Source of the DNA: Streptomyces tirandamycinicus
GTDB taxonomy: Bacteria; Actinomycetota; Actinomycetes; Streptomycetales; Streptomycetaceae
Direction of reading: 5' to 3'
Assembly (NCBI RefSeq): GCF_003097515.1
Contig: NZ_CP029188.1
Location: 4,227,001-4,291,000 of the forward strand
DNA: 64,000 nt
The notes beneath the pieces were generated by a model. That model was not told the origin of the DNA, did not search any database, and saw only the letters and a program-made list of their open reading frames with translations. Positions 49,336 through 59,170 of this stretch are shown here, one piece after another; positions within the stretch are counted from its first letter, which is position 1, and each line of letters begins with the position of its first letter. The position numbers and the translations under genes were made by a program.

Positions 49336-49941
49336 TCAGGCCCAGAGGTCGGTGATGCCGATTCCCAGTTCCGCCAGCAGACGGCGCAGCAGCGGCAGCG
49401 ACAGTCCGATCACATTGCCGTGGCTGCCCTCGATCGAGTCGATGAACGGGGCGGACCTGCCGTCCAGCGTGAACGCGCCCGCCACGTGCAGCGGTTCGCC
49501 GCTCGCGACGTACGCGGCGATCTCGGCGTCCGTCGGGTCGCCGAAGCGGACGGTGGTGGAGTCGGTGGCGGACGCCCGGCGGCCGGTGGTGGTGTCGACG
49601 ACGCAGTGGCCCGTCCGCAGGATGCCCGCACGGCCGCGCATGGACTTCCACCGTGCGGTGGCCTCCTCCTCGTCCGCGGGCTTGCCGAGGGCCTCGCCGT
49701 CGAGTTCGAGTACGGAGTCGCAGCCGATGACGAGCGCGCCCGCCGACTCGGGGCGGGTGGCGACCGCGTCCGCCTTGGCCTCGGCGAGGACGAGGGCGAG
49801 CGTGCCGGGATCGGGGGCGGTCAACGCGTCCTCGTCGACACCGCTGACGACGACCTCCGGGGCGAGCCCGGCGTCGCGGAGCAGCCCCAGGCGGGCGGGG
49901 GATGCGGAGGCGAGGACGACACGGCGGCGCTGATCGGTCAT
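49336..49941 (-). CDS. maf: Maf-type nucleoside triphosphate pyrophosphatase
   Basis: A 201-residue Maf/ITPase-fold protein. Motifs: VVLASASPARLGLLRDAG (N-terminal Ser-x-Ser-x-x-Arg), EAKADAV, IGCDSVLELDGEALGKP, and ESIEG-type region DSIEGSHGNVIGLSL. It hydrolyses modified or canonical nucleoside triphosphates. ATG 49941. It lies downstream of the small membrane peptide, AccE and PccB on the same strand and is likely in their transcript. Confidence 0.9.
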   Translation of the reverse strand: MTDQRRRVVLASASPARLGLLRDAGLAPEVVVSGVDEDALTAPDPGTLALVLAEAKADAVATRPESAGALVIGCDSVLELDGEALGKPADEEEATARWKSMRGRAGILRTGHCVVDTTTGRRASATDSTTVRFGDPTDAEIAAYVASGEPLHVAGAFTLDGRSAPFIDSIEGSHGNVIGLSLPLLRRLLAELGIGITDLWA

Positions 49942-50045
49942 GCGGGCCATCGTAGGCGGCCGGGGCGGTGCCCCGGAGCCCGCTGCGGCAACGGTCCGGA
50001 TTCACGGGGCGCCTCCGCGCCCCGCGGCTCCGCCCGTCCCGGCCG

Positions 50046-50174
50046 TCAGCGCAGCCCGACGGTGATCATCGCGACGACCATGGCGAGCGCCAGCAGCACG
50101 CCCACACGGCGCATCATCGCCTCCATCTCGCGCATCTCGCGCGGAGGTTCGTTCTCCGGGTCGGACCACAGCAT
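50046..50174 (-). CDS. 42-residue single-TM membrane peptide (possibly MmpB-type)
   Basis: ATG 50174 to the stop at 50046 encodes a 42-residue peptide: acidic, charged N-terminal half (MLWSDPENEPPREMREME), then one hydrophobic helix (VGVLLALAMVVAMITVGLR). The sequence resembles small morphogenic membrane proteins annotated MmpB in Streptomyces; this is from memory and needs checking. It lies between accE and maf in the same orientation. The N-terminal half would be cytoplasmic or exposed depending on topology. Confidence 0.65.
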   Translation of the reverse strand: MLWSDPENEPPREMREMEAMMRRVGVLLALAMVVAMITVGLR

Positions 50175-50302
50175 GGTTCCGATCGTGGTGCCGGGAGGCA
50201 CCGGGGCGCCTGAGTATCCGTACTCAGGCGCCCGGTGCCGAAGGACCAGTCACGGACCGGCGGGGCCGCCCGCGTGCGCTCCCGCTACTCCCGCTCGCGG
50301 GC

Positions 50303-50509
50303 TCAGCCCGGCCAGTACGTGCGGGTCCACGCCCGCGGCCCGGGCCGCAGCGCCCGTGCCCGCTCGATACGGGCGGGGTCCGACCACTCCTCGGGTGGCA
50401 GGGGCGCGCCGGTCACGGCGGAGGCCGTCACCGCGGCGCGCGCCTGGACCACCGCCAGGGCGGCGGCCAGCTCCTCCGGGGTCGGGTTTCCCCGTACGAC
50501 CTTGATCAT
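50303..50509 (-). CDS. accE: acyl-CoA carboxylase epsilon subunit
   Basis: A 68-residue protein. IKVVRGNPTPEELAAALAVV is the signature opening of actinobacterial AccE subunits, and the end (RALRPGPRAWTRTYWPG) contains the conserved Trp-rich tail. It stabilises and stimulates the alpha-beta carboxylase complex. ATG 50509 lies 31 bp after the pccB stop in the same operon. Confidence 0.9.
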   Translation of the reverse strand: MIKVVRGNPTPEELAAALAVVQARAAVTASAVTGAPLPPEEWSDPARIERARALRPGPRAWTRTYWPG

Positions 50510-50540
50510 CGATGCTCCTCGCGGCCCTCGGGGTCCGGTT

Positions 50541-52142
<1,602 letters not shown>

Positions 52143-52339
52143 CGGGATGCGGCTCCCTGCCTGGTCACGGGGGTGTTGGCTGCTAAAGAGCGGTCTGGGC
52201 TACTGATTCGTAGCGTATCGGCGCGGATACCGTTCGGCAGTGCGGCGTTGGCCACACCCCTGAGTGCTTGCGCACCCGGCACGACACGGTCTCCCCCGCG
52301 GTTCGCCTCGCGCGGACGGAAGGGTCCAAGCTGTGCGGC

Positions 52340-53272
52340 ATGACGCCTCACGACATCCCCGGCGGCCCCTCCGGCGGTCACGACACACCCGGCGGCTCCC
52401 CCGGCCACGCCAGCGGCGACACCCCCGGCGACACCCCCGGCGGACGCTGGTCCGATCTCGACCGCCCGCCGCTGAACGCCGCGGGCCTGCGCCGCGCACT
52501 GGTCCGCCCCGGCGGGCTGTGGACCTCGCTGGACGTCGTCGAGCGAGTCGGCTCCACCAACTCCGACCTGGTGGCCCGGGCCGCGGAGCTCGGCGAGGGG
52601 GCCGTGCTCGTCGCCGAGGAGCAGACGTCCGGCCGCGGCCGCCTCGACCGCAGCTGGACCGCGCCCCCGCGCTCGGGGCTGTTCCTCTCCGTCCTGCTGA
52701 AGCCCGACGTGCCCGTGGACCGCTGGGGGTGGCTGCCGCTGCTGACCGGTGTGGCCGCGGCGACGGGCCTGGCCAGGGCGGCCGGTGCCGACTTCGCCCT
52801 GAAGTGGCCGAACGACCTGATGGTGAGGGTCGGCGGGGAGGAGCGGAAGGCGGGGGGAATCCTCGCCGAGCGGGTGGGGAGCGACGGCGTCGTCATCGGC
52901 ATCGGGGTCAACGTCACCCTGCGCGAGGACGAGCTCCCCGTGCCGCAGGCGGGCTCCCTGGCCCTCGCGAACGCCGTCTCCACCGACCGCGACCCCCTGC
53001 TGCGGGCGCTGCTGCGCTCGCTGGAGGACTGGTACGGCGTCTGGCGGGCGGCGAACGGCGACGCCCACGCCTCGCGGCTGCAGGAGACGTACGCGGCCGG
53101 CTGCTCGACCCTGGGCCTCACGGTCCGCGCCGAGCTCCCCGGCGACCGGAGCCTGATCGGCGAGGCGGTCGCGATCGACGGCGACGGACGGCTCGTGGTG
53201 ACCACCCCCGACGGAAAGGACCACCCCATCGGGGCCGGGGACATCGTCCACCTGCGGCCGAACGGCCGGTGA
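52340..53272 (+). CDS. birA: biotin-[acetyl-CoA carboxylase] ligase
   Basis: A 310-residue ligase without an N-terminal HTH, so it is not expected to be a repressor. Catalytic motifs: VGSTNSDLVARA, EQTSGRGRLDRSW (biotin/ATP loop), LKWPNDLMV, and GGILAE. The C-terminal beta-barrel ends GAGDIVHLRP. The first 40 residues are Gly/Asp/Pro-rich repeats (GDTPGDTPGG). It biotinylates AccA2 and is divergent from pccB. ATG 52340 is used. Confidence 0.92.
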   Translation: MTPHDIPGGPSGGHDTPGGSPGHASGDTPGDTPGGRWSDLDRPPLNAAGLRRALVRPGGLWTSLDVVERVGSTNSDLVARAAELGEGAVLVAEEQTSGRGRLDRSWTAPPRSGLFLSVLLKPDVPVDRWGWLPLLTGVAAATGLARAAGADFALKWPNDLMVRVGGEERKAGGILAERVGSDGVVIGIGVNVTLREDELPVPQAGSLALANAVSTDRDPLLRALLRSLEDWYGVWRAANGDAHASRLQETYAAGCSTLGLTVRAELPGDRSLIGEAVAIDGDGRLVVTTPDGKDHPIGAGDIVHLRPNGR

Positions 53273-53455
53273 CCGGGGGTGCGGCCGTCCGGCGTGATCG
53301 GCCGGACACCCCGGAACGGCCGCGCCACCGGGACGTGAGCCAGGGCACACCTGCCGTATCGTTGAGGCCGCGCCGGGCATCCCGCGGCCGTACGCGGACC
53401 GGCAGGCACGACAGATCGGCAGGGCAGTGCGCAGGGAACGGGCAGGAGGCGGCCG

Positions 53456-54700
53456 GTGACCGTCGACGACAGCGCCTCCGGCGCGGACGCTTCCGGCGGG
53501 GACTTCCCGGGCGGGAGCGTACCGGGCACGGACCCCTCCGGCGGGGCCCCGGCCGCGCGGGCGGACTCCCCCGGGGGCGGCTCGGGCCGTAGGCAGACGT
53601 CGGACGTCCACCCGACGCCGCACCACGAGGTGGACCACACCGCGGAGCCGACCAAGGACCCGCTGGCCATCCGGCTGGAACAGCTGATCCTCGGCGCCGA
53701 CCGCCGCTACACGCCCTTTCAGGCGGCCCGTACGGCCGGGGTCTCGATGGACCTCGCGTCCCGCTTCTGGCGGGCCATGGGTTTCGCCGACATCGGCCAG
53801 GCCAAGGCCCTGACCGAGGCCGATGTGCTCGCGCTGCGCCGCCTGGCCGGCCTGGTCGAGGCCGGGCTGCTGAGCGAGCCGATGGCGGTCCAGGTGGCGC
53901 GGTCGACCGGTCAGACCACCGCCCGGCTCGCCGAGTGGCAGATCGACTCCTTCCTGGAGGGGCTCACCGAGCCGCCCGAGCCGGGTATGACCCGGACCGA
54001 GGTCACCTACCCCCTGGTCGAGCTGCTGCTGCCGGAGCTGGAGGAGTTCCTCGTCTACGTGTGGCGCCGCCAGCTCGCCGCCGCCACCGGCCGGGTCGTG
54101 CAGGCCGCGGACGACGAGGAGATGGTCGACCGGCGGCTCGCGGTCGGCTTCGCGGACCTCGTCGGCTTCACCCGGCTGACCCGGCGCCTGGAGGAGGAGG
54201 AGCTGGGCGAGCTGGTCGAGGCGTTCGAGACCACCTGCGCCGACCTGGTCGCCGCGCACGGCGGACGGCTGATCAAGACCCTCGGGGACGAGGTGCTGTT
54301 CGCGGCGGACGACGCGGGGACGGCCGCGGAGATCGCGATGCGGCTGATCGAGACGCTGGCGAACGACGAGACGATGCCCGCACTGCGGGTCGGCATCTCC
54401 TTCGGGACGGTCACGACGCGGATGGGCGACGTGTTCGGCACGACGGTGAACCTGGCGAGCCGGCTGACGTCGATAGCGCCGAAGGACGCCGTCCTGGTGG
54501 ACGGGGCGTTCGCGAAGGAGCTGGGGCGCACCGGCGACGCGCCCGTGTCGGAGGCCGAGGCCGCCGAGGCGGCGGCCGCCGCGGAGAAGGAGGGCGAGGA
54601 GCCCCCGTCGTACCGCTTCGCGCTGCAGCCCATGTGGCAGCGGCCGGTGCGCGGGCTCGGCGTGGTGGAGCCCTGGCTGCTGACGCGCCGCCCGGCTTAG
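53456..54700 (+). CDS. cya: class III adenylate cyclase
   Basis: A 414-residue soluble cyclase. After an acidic low-complexity N-terminus, a helical region (residues 70-210) includes TPFQAARTAGVSMDLASRFWRAMGF. The catalytic domain begins VGFADLVGFTRLTRR (first metal Asp), has the adenine-selecting Lys and second metal Asp in RLIKTLGDEVLF, and VGISFGTVTTRMGDVFGTTVNLASRL. The layout matches the single Cya of S. coelicolor. cAMP affects germination and antibiotic timing in streptomycetes. Confidence 0.9.
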   Translation: MTVDDSASGADASGGDFPGGSVPGTDPSGGAPAARADSPGGGSGRRQTSDVHPTPHHEVDHTAEPTKDPLAIRLEQLILGADRRYTPFQAARTAGVSMDLASRFWRAMGFADIGQAKALTEADVLALRRLAGLVEAGLLSEPMAVQVARSTGQTTARLAEWQIDSFLEGLTEPPEPGMTRTEVTYPLVELLLPELEEFLVYVWRRQLAAATGRVVQAADDEEMVDRRLAVGFADLVGFTRLTRRLEEEELGELVEAFETTCADLVAAHGGRLIKTLGDEVLFAADDAGTAAEIAMRLIETLANDETMPALRVGISFGTVTTRMGDVFGTTVNLASRLTSIAPKDAVLVDGAFAKELGRTGDAPVSEAEAAEAAAAAEKEGEEPPSYRFALQPMWQRPVRGLGVVEPWLLTRRPA

Positions 54701-54743
54701 GATTCCCGCCGGTGAACCATCGTTAACCGGGAGGTCGTCGATC

Positions 54744-55694
54744 ATGTCCGAGGTCAGGTCCCAGGTCAGGTCCGGGAACGGGGCGGAGAACGGGTCGGAG
54801 GTCGGGTCCGGGGTCGGGTCGGAGAACGGGCCCGGGGCCGGGGCGCCGAGCGGTTCCGGGGCGGGGGCGCCGAGCGGTTCCGGGACCGGGTCCGGGAGCC
54901 CGTCCGAGCAGCGCTTCGGGGAGTTCGTCGCGGTACGCCGCCATGAGGCCGGGCACGTCGCCGAACTGGTGCTCGACCGGCCGAAGGCCATGAACGCGGT
55001 CTCCACGGAGATGGCCCGCTCGATCGCCGCCGCCTGCGATGCGCTGGCGGCGGACCGTTCGGTCAGGGTGACCGTCGTGACCTCGTCGAACGACCGTGCC
55101 TTCTGCGTCGGCGCCGACCTCAAGGAGCGCAACTCCTTCACGGACGCGGAACTGGTCCGGCAGCGGCCGACCGCCCGCGGCGCGTACACCGGGGTACTGG
55201 AACTGCCGATGCCGACGATCGCCGCGGTGCACGGCTTCGCCCTGGGTGGCGGGTTCGAACTGGCGCTGTCCTGCGATGTGATCGTGGCCGACGCGACGGC
55301 CGTGGTCGGACTGCCGGAGGTGTCCGTCGGCGTGATCCCCGGCGGCGGGGGTACGCAGCTGCTGCCGCGGCGCGTGGGGGCCGCGCGGGCGGCCGAGCTG
55401 GTGTTCACGGCGCGGCGTGTGGAGGCGGCCGAGGCGCGGGAGTTGGGCCTGGTGGACGAGCTCGGCGACGACGCCCGTACCGCCGCCCTCGCACTGGCCG
55501 CCCGGATGGCCGCGAACTCCCCCGTCGGCCTGCGGGCCGCGAAGCGGGCGCTGCGGCTCGGCCAGGGGCTCGACCTGCGGGCCGGACTCGAGGTCGAGGA
55601 CGCGGCCTGGCGTTCGGTCGCATTCTCCGGAGACCGGGCGGAGGGCGTCGCGGCCTTCAACGAGAAGCGGAAGCCGGAGTGGCCCGGCGAGTGA
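54744..55694 (+). CDS. enoyl-CoA hydratase/isomerase with Gly/Ser-rich leader
   Basis: A 316-residue crotonase-family enzyme. CoA- and oxyanion-hole motifs: LVLDRPKAMNAV, DRAFCVGADLKERN, IAAVHGFALGGGFELALSCD, and the second catalytic-Glu region LPEVSVGVIPGGGGTQLLPR. Residues 1-55 are Gly/Ser/Glu low-complexity with repeats (GAGAPSGSG twice), which typical 260-residue family members lack. ATG 54744. It follows cya by 43 bp and may be co-transcribed. The exact acyl-CoA is unknown. Confidence 0.87.
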   Translation: MSEVRSQVRSGNGAENGSEVGSGVGSENGPGAGAPSGSGAGAPSGSGTGSGSPSEQRFGEFVAVRRHEAGHVAELVLDRPKAMNAVSTEMARSIAAACDALAADRSVRVTVVTSSNDRAFCVGADLKERNSFTDAELVRQRPTARGAYTGVLELPMPTIAAVHGFALGGGFELALSCDVIVADATAVVGLPEVSVGVIPGGGGTQLLPRRVGAARAAELVFTARRVEAAEARELGLVDELGDDARTAALALAARMAANSPVGLRAAKRALRLGQGLDLRAGLEVEDAAWRSVAFSGDRAEGVAAFNEKRKPEWPGE

Positions 55695-55712
55695 ATCGTC
55701 CGTGAACATCCC

Positions 55713-55724
55713 TAAGCTGGGGTG
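55713..55724 (+). promoter_or_regulatory. -10 element of leaderless-type promoter of the GGDEF gene
   Basis: TAAGCT (55713-55718) is six bases before ATG 55725, with no RBS. This favours ATG 55725 over the overlapping GTG 55722. Confidence 0.45.
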
Positions 55725-56858
55725 ATGGGTGAGGATGTCCGGCTGCGAGCCGTCGTCGCGCTCGCGCAGGCGATGGCGGCCGCACGCACACCGCGGGAGC
55801 TGTGGCGCGGCGCGGCGGCGGCCGCCTGCGACGCGCTGAGAGGGAGCTTCGCCGCGCTCTCCGTCTGGGAGCGGGACCGGGGGCGGCTGAAGGTGCTCGT
55901 GAACGCGGGGGCCCGCGCCCCGGACGAGGAGGAGTTCCCGGACGGCGAGACGTACCCGGTGCACCGATTCCCCGAGATCACCGAGTTCCTGCACGAGCAG
56001 TGGGCCGGGGGCGGTGCCCCGCGCGCCTGGGTGGAGACGGCCGACGGCCCGGCGCAGGGCGAGCACGGCTACAGCCACCAGCGGGTCGACGCGCTGCGCC
56101 GGCGCGGGCGCGGCTGCTGTGTCGTCGCCCCGATCGTGCTGCACGGCCGGGCCTGGGGCGAGCTGTATGTGGCCCGGCCGGCGGGAGAGCCCGTGTTCGG
56201 CCGGGACGACGCCGACTTCGCCACCGTGCTGGCCCAGGTGGTGGCGGCCGGGATCGCCCAGCAGGAGCGTCTCGAGGAGGTCCGCAGGCTCGCGTTCACC
56301 GATCCGCTGACCGGGCTCGCCAACCGGCGGGCCGTCGACGTCCGCCTCGACGAGGTACTGGAGCAGCACCGGGCGGACGGCTCGGTGGTGTCCCTGGTGG
56401 TGTGCGACCTCAACGGCCTCAAGCGGGTCAACGACACCCACGGCCACGCGGCGGGGGACCGGCTGCTGGAGCGCTTCGGCTCGGTGCTGTCGCTGTGCGG
56501 CGCGATGCTGCCGGGGGCGCTGGCCGCCCGGCTCGGGGGCGACGAGTTCTGCCTGCTCACCGCCGGGCCGTCGGCCGATGACGTCGTCAAGGTCGCCGAG
56601 GAGCTCTGCGAGCGGGCGGGCGGGCTGAAGCTGGGGGAGGGGGTCGCGTGCGGCGTCGCGTCGACGGGCGACCCGATCGGCGCGGTGCGTTCCGCCCGGC
56701 GGCTGTTCCGGCTCGCGGACGCCGCGCAGTACCGCGCTAAGGCCGCCCGGGCGACGGGGCCGGTGGTGGCGGGCCGGGACGACTCGGTGCTCCCGCTCGC
56801 CGACACCCCGCCGCCCTCGCCGCAGGACCGCCGCCGCTTCCGGGACGCCCGCGGCTGA
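55725..56858 (+). CDS. GAF-GGDEF diguanylate cyclase
   Basis: A 377-residue protein. Residues 10-190 form a GAF-like sensor domain (VVALAQAMAAARTPRELW, VVAPIVLHGRAWGELYVARP). The GGDEF domain follows: FTDPLTGLANRRAVD, metal/substrate site LVVCDLNGLKRVNDTHGHAAGDRLL, and the intact LGGDEFCLL. No EAL domain or membrane segment. It should make cyclic di-GMP, which controls development through BldD in Streptomyces. The RxxD inhibitory site is not obvious. Confidence 0.88.
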   Translation: MGEDVRLRAVVALAQAMAAARTPRELWRGAAAAACDALRGSFAALSVWERDRGRLKVLVNAGARAPDEEEFPDGETYPVHRFPEITEFLHEQWAGGGAPRAWVETADGPAQGEHGYSHQRVDALRRRGRGCCVVAPIVLHGRAWGELYVARPAGEPVFGRDDADFATVLAQVVAAGIAQQERLEEVRRLAFTDPLTGLANRRAVDVRLDEVLEQHRADGSVVSLVVCDLNGLKRVNDTHGHAAGDRLLERFGSVLSLCGAMLPGALAARLGGDEFCLLTAGPSADDVVKVAEELCERAGGLKLGEGVACGVASTGDPIGAVRSARRLFRLADAAQYRAKAARATGPVVAGRDDSVLPLADTPPPSPQDRRRFRDARG

Positions 56859-56933
56859 GCGGGCGGCGCCGCGTGCGCGACGGCCGCGGCCGGGCGGACG
56901 GCGGCGCTTCCGCGCAGCCGCGGTCCGCCGGCG

Positions 56934-57252
56934 CCTTGCCGGGCCGTGCCCCCTTCCGCCGGTGCCGGTGCCGGTGCCGGTTGCCGACCGCCCGTGCCGG
57001 TGCCTGTGCCTGTGCGCTTTCGTACGGCCGCCGTGCCGTAGTGCCGGCGCGTCTTGCCGGGGCTGTGCCGCCTTCCGCCGGTGCCGGTGCCAGCGGCGAC
57101 CGCCGTTCCGTCCGTTCCCCGGCCCTTGACGGGCGAGTGCCGTCCGCCCGTGCCCGTGCTGGTGTCGGTGCCGCTTCCGCGCGACCCGCCGCCCCTTGCC
57201 GGGCCGTGCCCCCTTCCGCCGGTGCCGGTTGCCGACCGCCCGTGCCGGTGCC
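56934..57252. repeat. three dispersed copies of a 50-70-bp GC-rich repeat
   Basis: The block beginning CCTTGCCGGGCCGTGCCC occurs at 56934-57004 and 57194-57252, the two copies being nearly identical except for extra GGTGCC units in the first. A more diverged copy lies at about 57053-57105. Confidence 0.8.
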
Positions 57253-57366
57253 GATCCCGCGCGGCCGCGCGGCCGCACGGCCCGCCCCGCCCCGTCCCAT
57301 GCCGTGAGCCGCGCCGAGCCGCCGTCCGTCGCTCGCTTGTCGCCGCTGCTCGCGGTCATCCACCCC

Positions 57367-57402
57367 GTGACAGAGGGGGATTCAATCCGTAGGGTGCTGA
57401 AT
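57367..57402 (+). promoter_or_regulatory. leaderless-type promoter of hutH
   Basis: -35 GTGACA (57367-57372), a 17-bp spacer and -10 TAGGGT (57390-57395) precede ATG 57403 by seven bases. Confidence 0.6.
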
Positions 57403-58980
57403 ATGGATATGCACACTGTCGTGGTGGGGACGTCCGGGACCACCGCCGAAGACGTCATCGCCGTGGCCCGCGGCAACGCCCGGATCGAGCTCTCCGGCGA
57501 CGCGCTCTCCGCGCTCGCCGCCGCGCGCGCGATCGTGGACGCGCTGGCCGCGAAGCCCGAGCCGGTGTACGGGGTCTCGACCGGGTTCGGTGCCCTGGCG
57601 ACCCGGCACATCGGTCACGACCTGCGCACCCAGCTGCAGCGGAACATCGTCCGCTCGCACGCCGCCGGCATGGGCCCCCGCGTCGAGCGTGAGGTGGTCC
57701 GCGCCCTGATGTTCCTCCGGCTGAAGACGGTGGCGTCCGGGCACACCGGGGTACGCCCCGAGGTCGCGCAGACCATGGCGGACGTACTCAACGCCGGGAT
57801 CACCCCGGTCGTGCACGAGTACGGCTCCCTCGGCTGCTCCGGAGACCTCGCGCCGCTGTCGCACTGCGCGCTGACGCTGATGGGGGAGGGCGACGCCGAA
57901 GGCCCCGACGGCACCCTTCGCCCCGCCGGCGAACTCCTCGCCGCCTACGGCATCAAGCCGGTCGAGCTGCACGAGAAGGAGGGGCTCGCCCTCCTCAACG
58001 GCACCGACGGCATGCTCGGCATGCTGATCATGGCTCTCGACGATCTGCGCAGGCTCTACACCTCCGCCGACATCACCGCCGCCCTCACCCTGGAGGGGCT
58101 GCTCGGCACCGACACGGTCCTCGCGCCCGAGCTGCACGCCATCCGCCCCCACCCCGGCCAGGCCGCCTCCGCCGCCAACATGCGCGCCGTGCTGAAGGGG
58201 TCCGAGCTCACCGGCCACTACCAGGAGGAGGAGGCCCCCCGGGTCCAGGACGCCTACTCGGTGCGCTGCGCGCCGCAGGTCGCCGGCGCCGGCCGGGACA
58301 CCATCGCCCACGCCGCCCTGGTCGCCGAACGCGAACTCGCCGCCGCCATCGACAATCCGGTGGTGCTGCCCGGAGGCACCTCCCACGGGGAAGGCTCCGA
58401 AGGCGGCAGGGTCGAGTCCAACGGCAACTTCCACGGGGCGCCCGTCGCGTACGTGCTCGACTTCCTCGCCATCGCCGCCGCCGACCTCGGCTCCATCGCC
58501 GAACGCCGCACCGACCGGCTGCTCGACAAGAACCGCTCGCACGGACTGCCGCCCTTCCTCGCCGACGACGCGGGCGTGGACTCGGGCCTGATGATCGCCC
58601 AGTACACGCAGGCGGCGCTCGTCAGCGAGATGAAGCGGCTCGCCGTACCGGCCTCCGCCGACTCCATCCCCTCCTCCGCCATGCAGGAGGACCACGTCTC
58701 CATGGGCTGGTCGGCCGCGCGCAAACTGCGTACCGCCGTCGACAACCTGGCCCGGATCATCGCGGTCGAGCTGTACGCGGCGACCCGCGCGATCGGGCTG
58801 CGCCGGGGGCTCACCCCGGCGCCCGCCTCCCGGGCGGCCATCGCGGCCCTGCGCGCCGCGGGCGTGGACGGCCCCGGGCCGGATCGTTTCCTCGCCCCGG
58901 ACCTGGCGGCCGCCGAGGCGTTCGTCCGCGACGGGCGGCTGATCGAGGCCGTGCAGCCGGTGACCGGTCCGCTGGCGTAG
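57403..58980 (+). CDS. hutH: histidine ammonia-lyase
   Basis: A 525-residue MIO-dependent lyase. The cofactor tripeptide region reads GSLGCSGDLAPLSH: Cys-Ser-Gly rather than the usual Ala-Ser-Gly, as in other streptomycete histidases. Further signatures: VYGVSTGFGALA (catalytic Tyr loop), LLNGTDGMLG, PEDAYS-like QDAYSVRCAPQV, and NGNFHGAPVAYVLD. It converts histidine to urocanate and ammonia. Start ATG 57403 by the leaderless promoter; ATG 57409 is six bases later. The other hut genes are not in the window. Confidence 0.94.
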   Translation: MDMHTVVVGTSGTTAEDVIAVARGNARIELSGDALSALAAARAIVDALAAKPEPVYGVSTGFGALATRHIGHDLRTQLQRNIVRSHAAGMGPRVEREVVRALMFLRLKTVASGHTGVRPEVAQTMADVLNAGITPVVHEYGSLGCSGDLAPLSHCALTLMGEGDAEGPDGTLRPAGELLAAYGIKPVELHEKEGLALLNGTDGMLGMLIMALDDLRRLYTSADITAALTLEGLLGTDTVLAPELHAIRPHPGQAASAANMRAVLKGSELTGHYQEEEAPRVQDAYSVRCAPQVAGAGRDTIAHAALVAERELAAAIDNPVVLPGGTSHGEGSEGGRVESNGNFHGAPVAYVLDFLAIAAADLGSIAERRTDRLLDKNRSHGLPPFLADDAGVDSGLMIAQYTQAALVSEMKRLAVPASADSIPSSAMQEDHVSMGWSAARKLRTAVDNLARIIAVELYAATRAIGLRRGLTPAPASRAAIAALRAAGVDGPGPDRFLAPDLAAAEAFVRDGRLIEAVQPVTGPLA

Positions 58981-59017
58981 GGCGCGACACGCACCAGGCG
59001 TACCCGGTGGACGGAGT

Positions 59018-59085
59018 CGTCCGGCGTCCCGAACCGTCCGGTGTCCCGAGTCGTCCGGCGTCCCGACTCGCCCGGCGTCCCGAGG
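59018..59085. repeat. 17-bp tandem repeat, four copies
   Basis: Units beginning CGTCCGG or CGCCCGG start at 59018, 59035, 59052 and 59069. The array follows the hutH stop and precedes the terminator. Confidence 0.8.
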
Positions 59086-59110
59086 CCGATCCGCCGGGCC
59101 GGATCCCGCC

Positions 59111-59152
59111 CGTGTGGACGCCCCGCCCCCGCGGGAGCCGGGCGTCCACACG
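59111..59152. terminator. 13-bp bidirectional hairpin between hutH and the SulP gene
   Basis: CGTGTGGACGCCC (59111-59123) pairs perfectly with GGGCGTCCACACG (59140-59152) around a 16-base loop. Confidence 0.75.
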
Positions 59153-59170
59153 GCCACGAGGCCGTCCACC

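Larger units (their letters stand above)
56859..57402. other. 544-bp intergenic region with long direct repeats and the hutH promoter
   Basis: No gene is supported. Most of it consists of GGTGCC-rich repeats, including three related blocks of about 50-70 bp starting near 56934, 57053 and 57194. The last 40 bp contain the hutH promoter. Confidence 0.6.

Noticed and set aside
52200..52213. CTAC-N6-GTAG inverted repeat between pccB and birA as a member of the palindrome family
   Set aside because: Only the outer four bases match the nucleoside operator; the CGCG core is missing.
56934..57252. CRISPR-like array upstream of hutH
   Set aside because: Copies are irregularly spaced, diverged and lack uniform unique spacers, and no cas genes are present.
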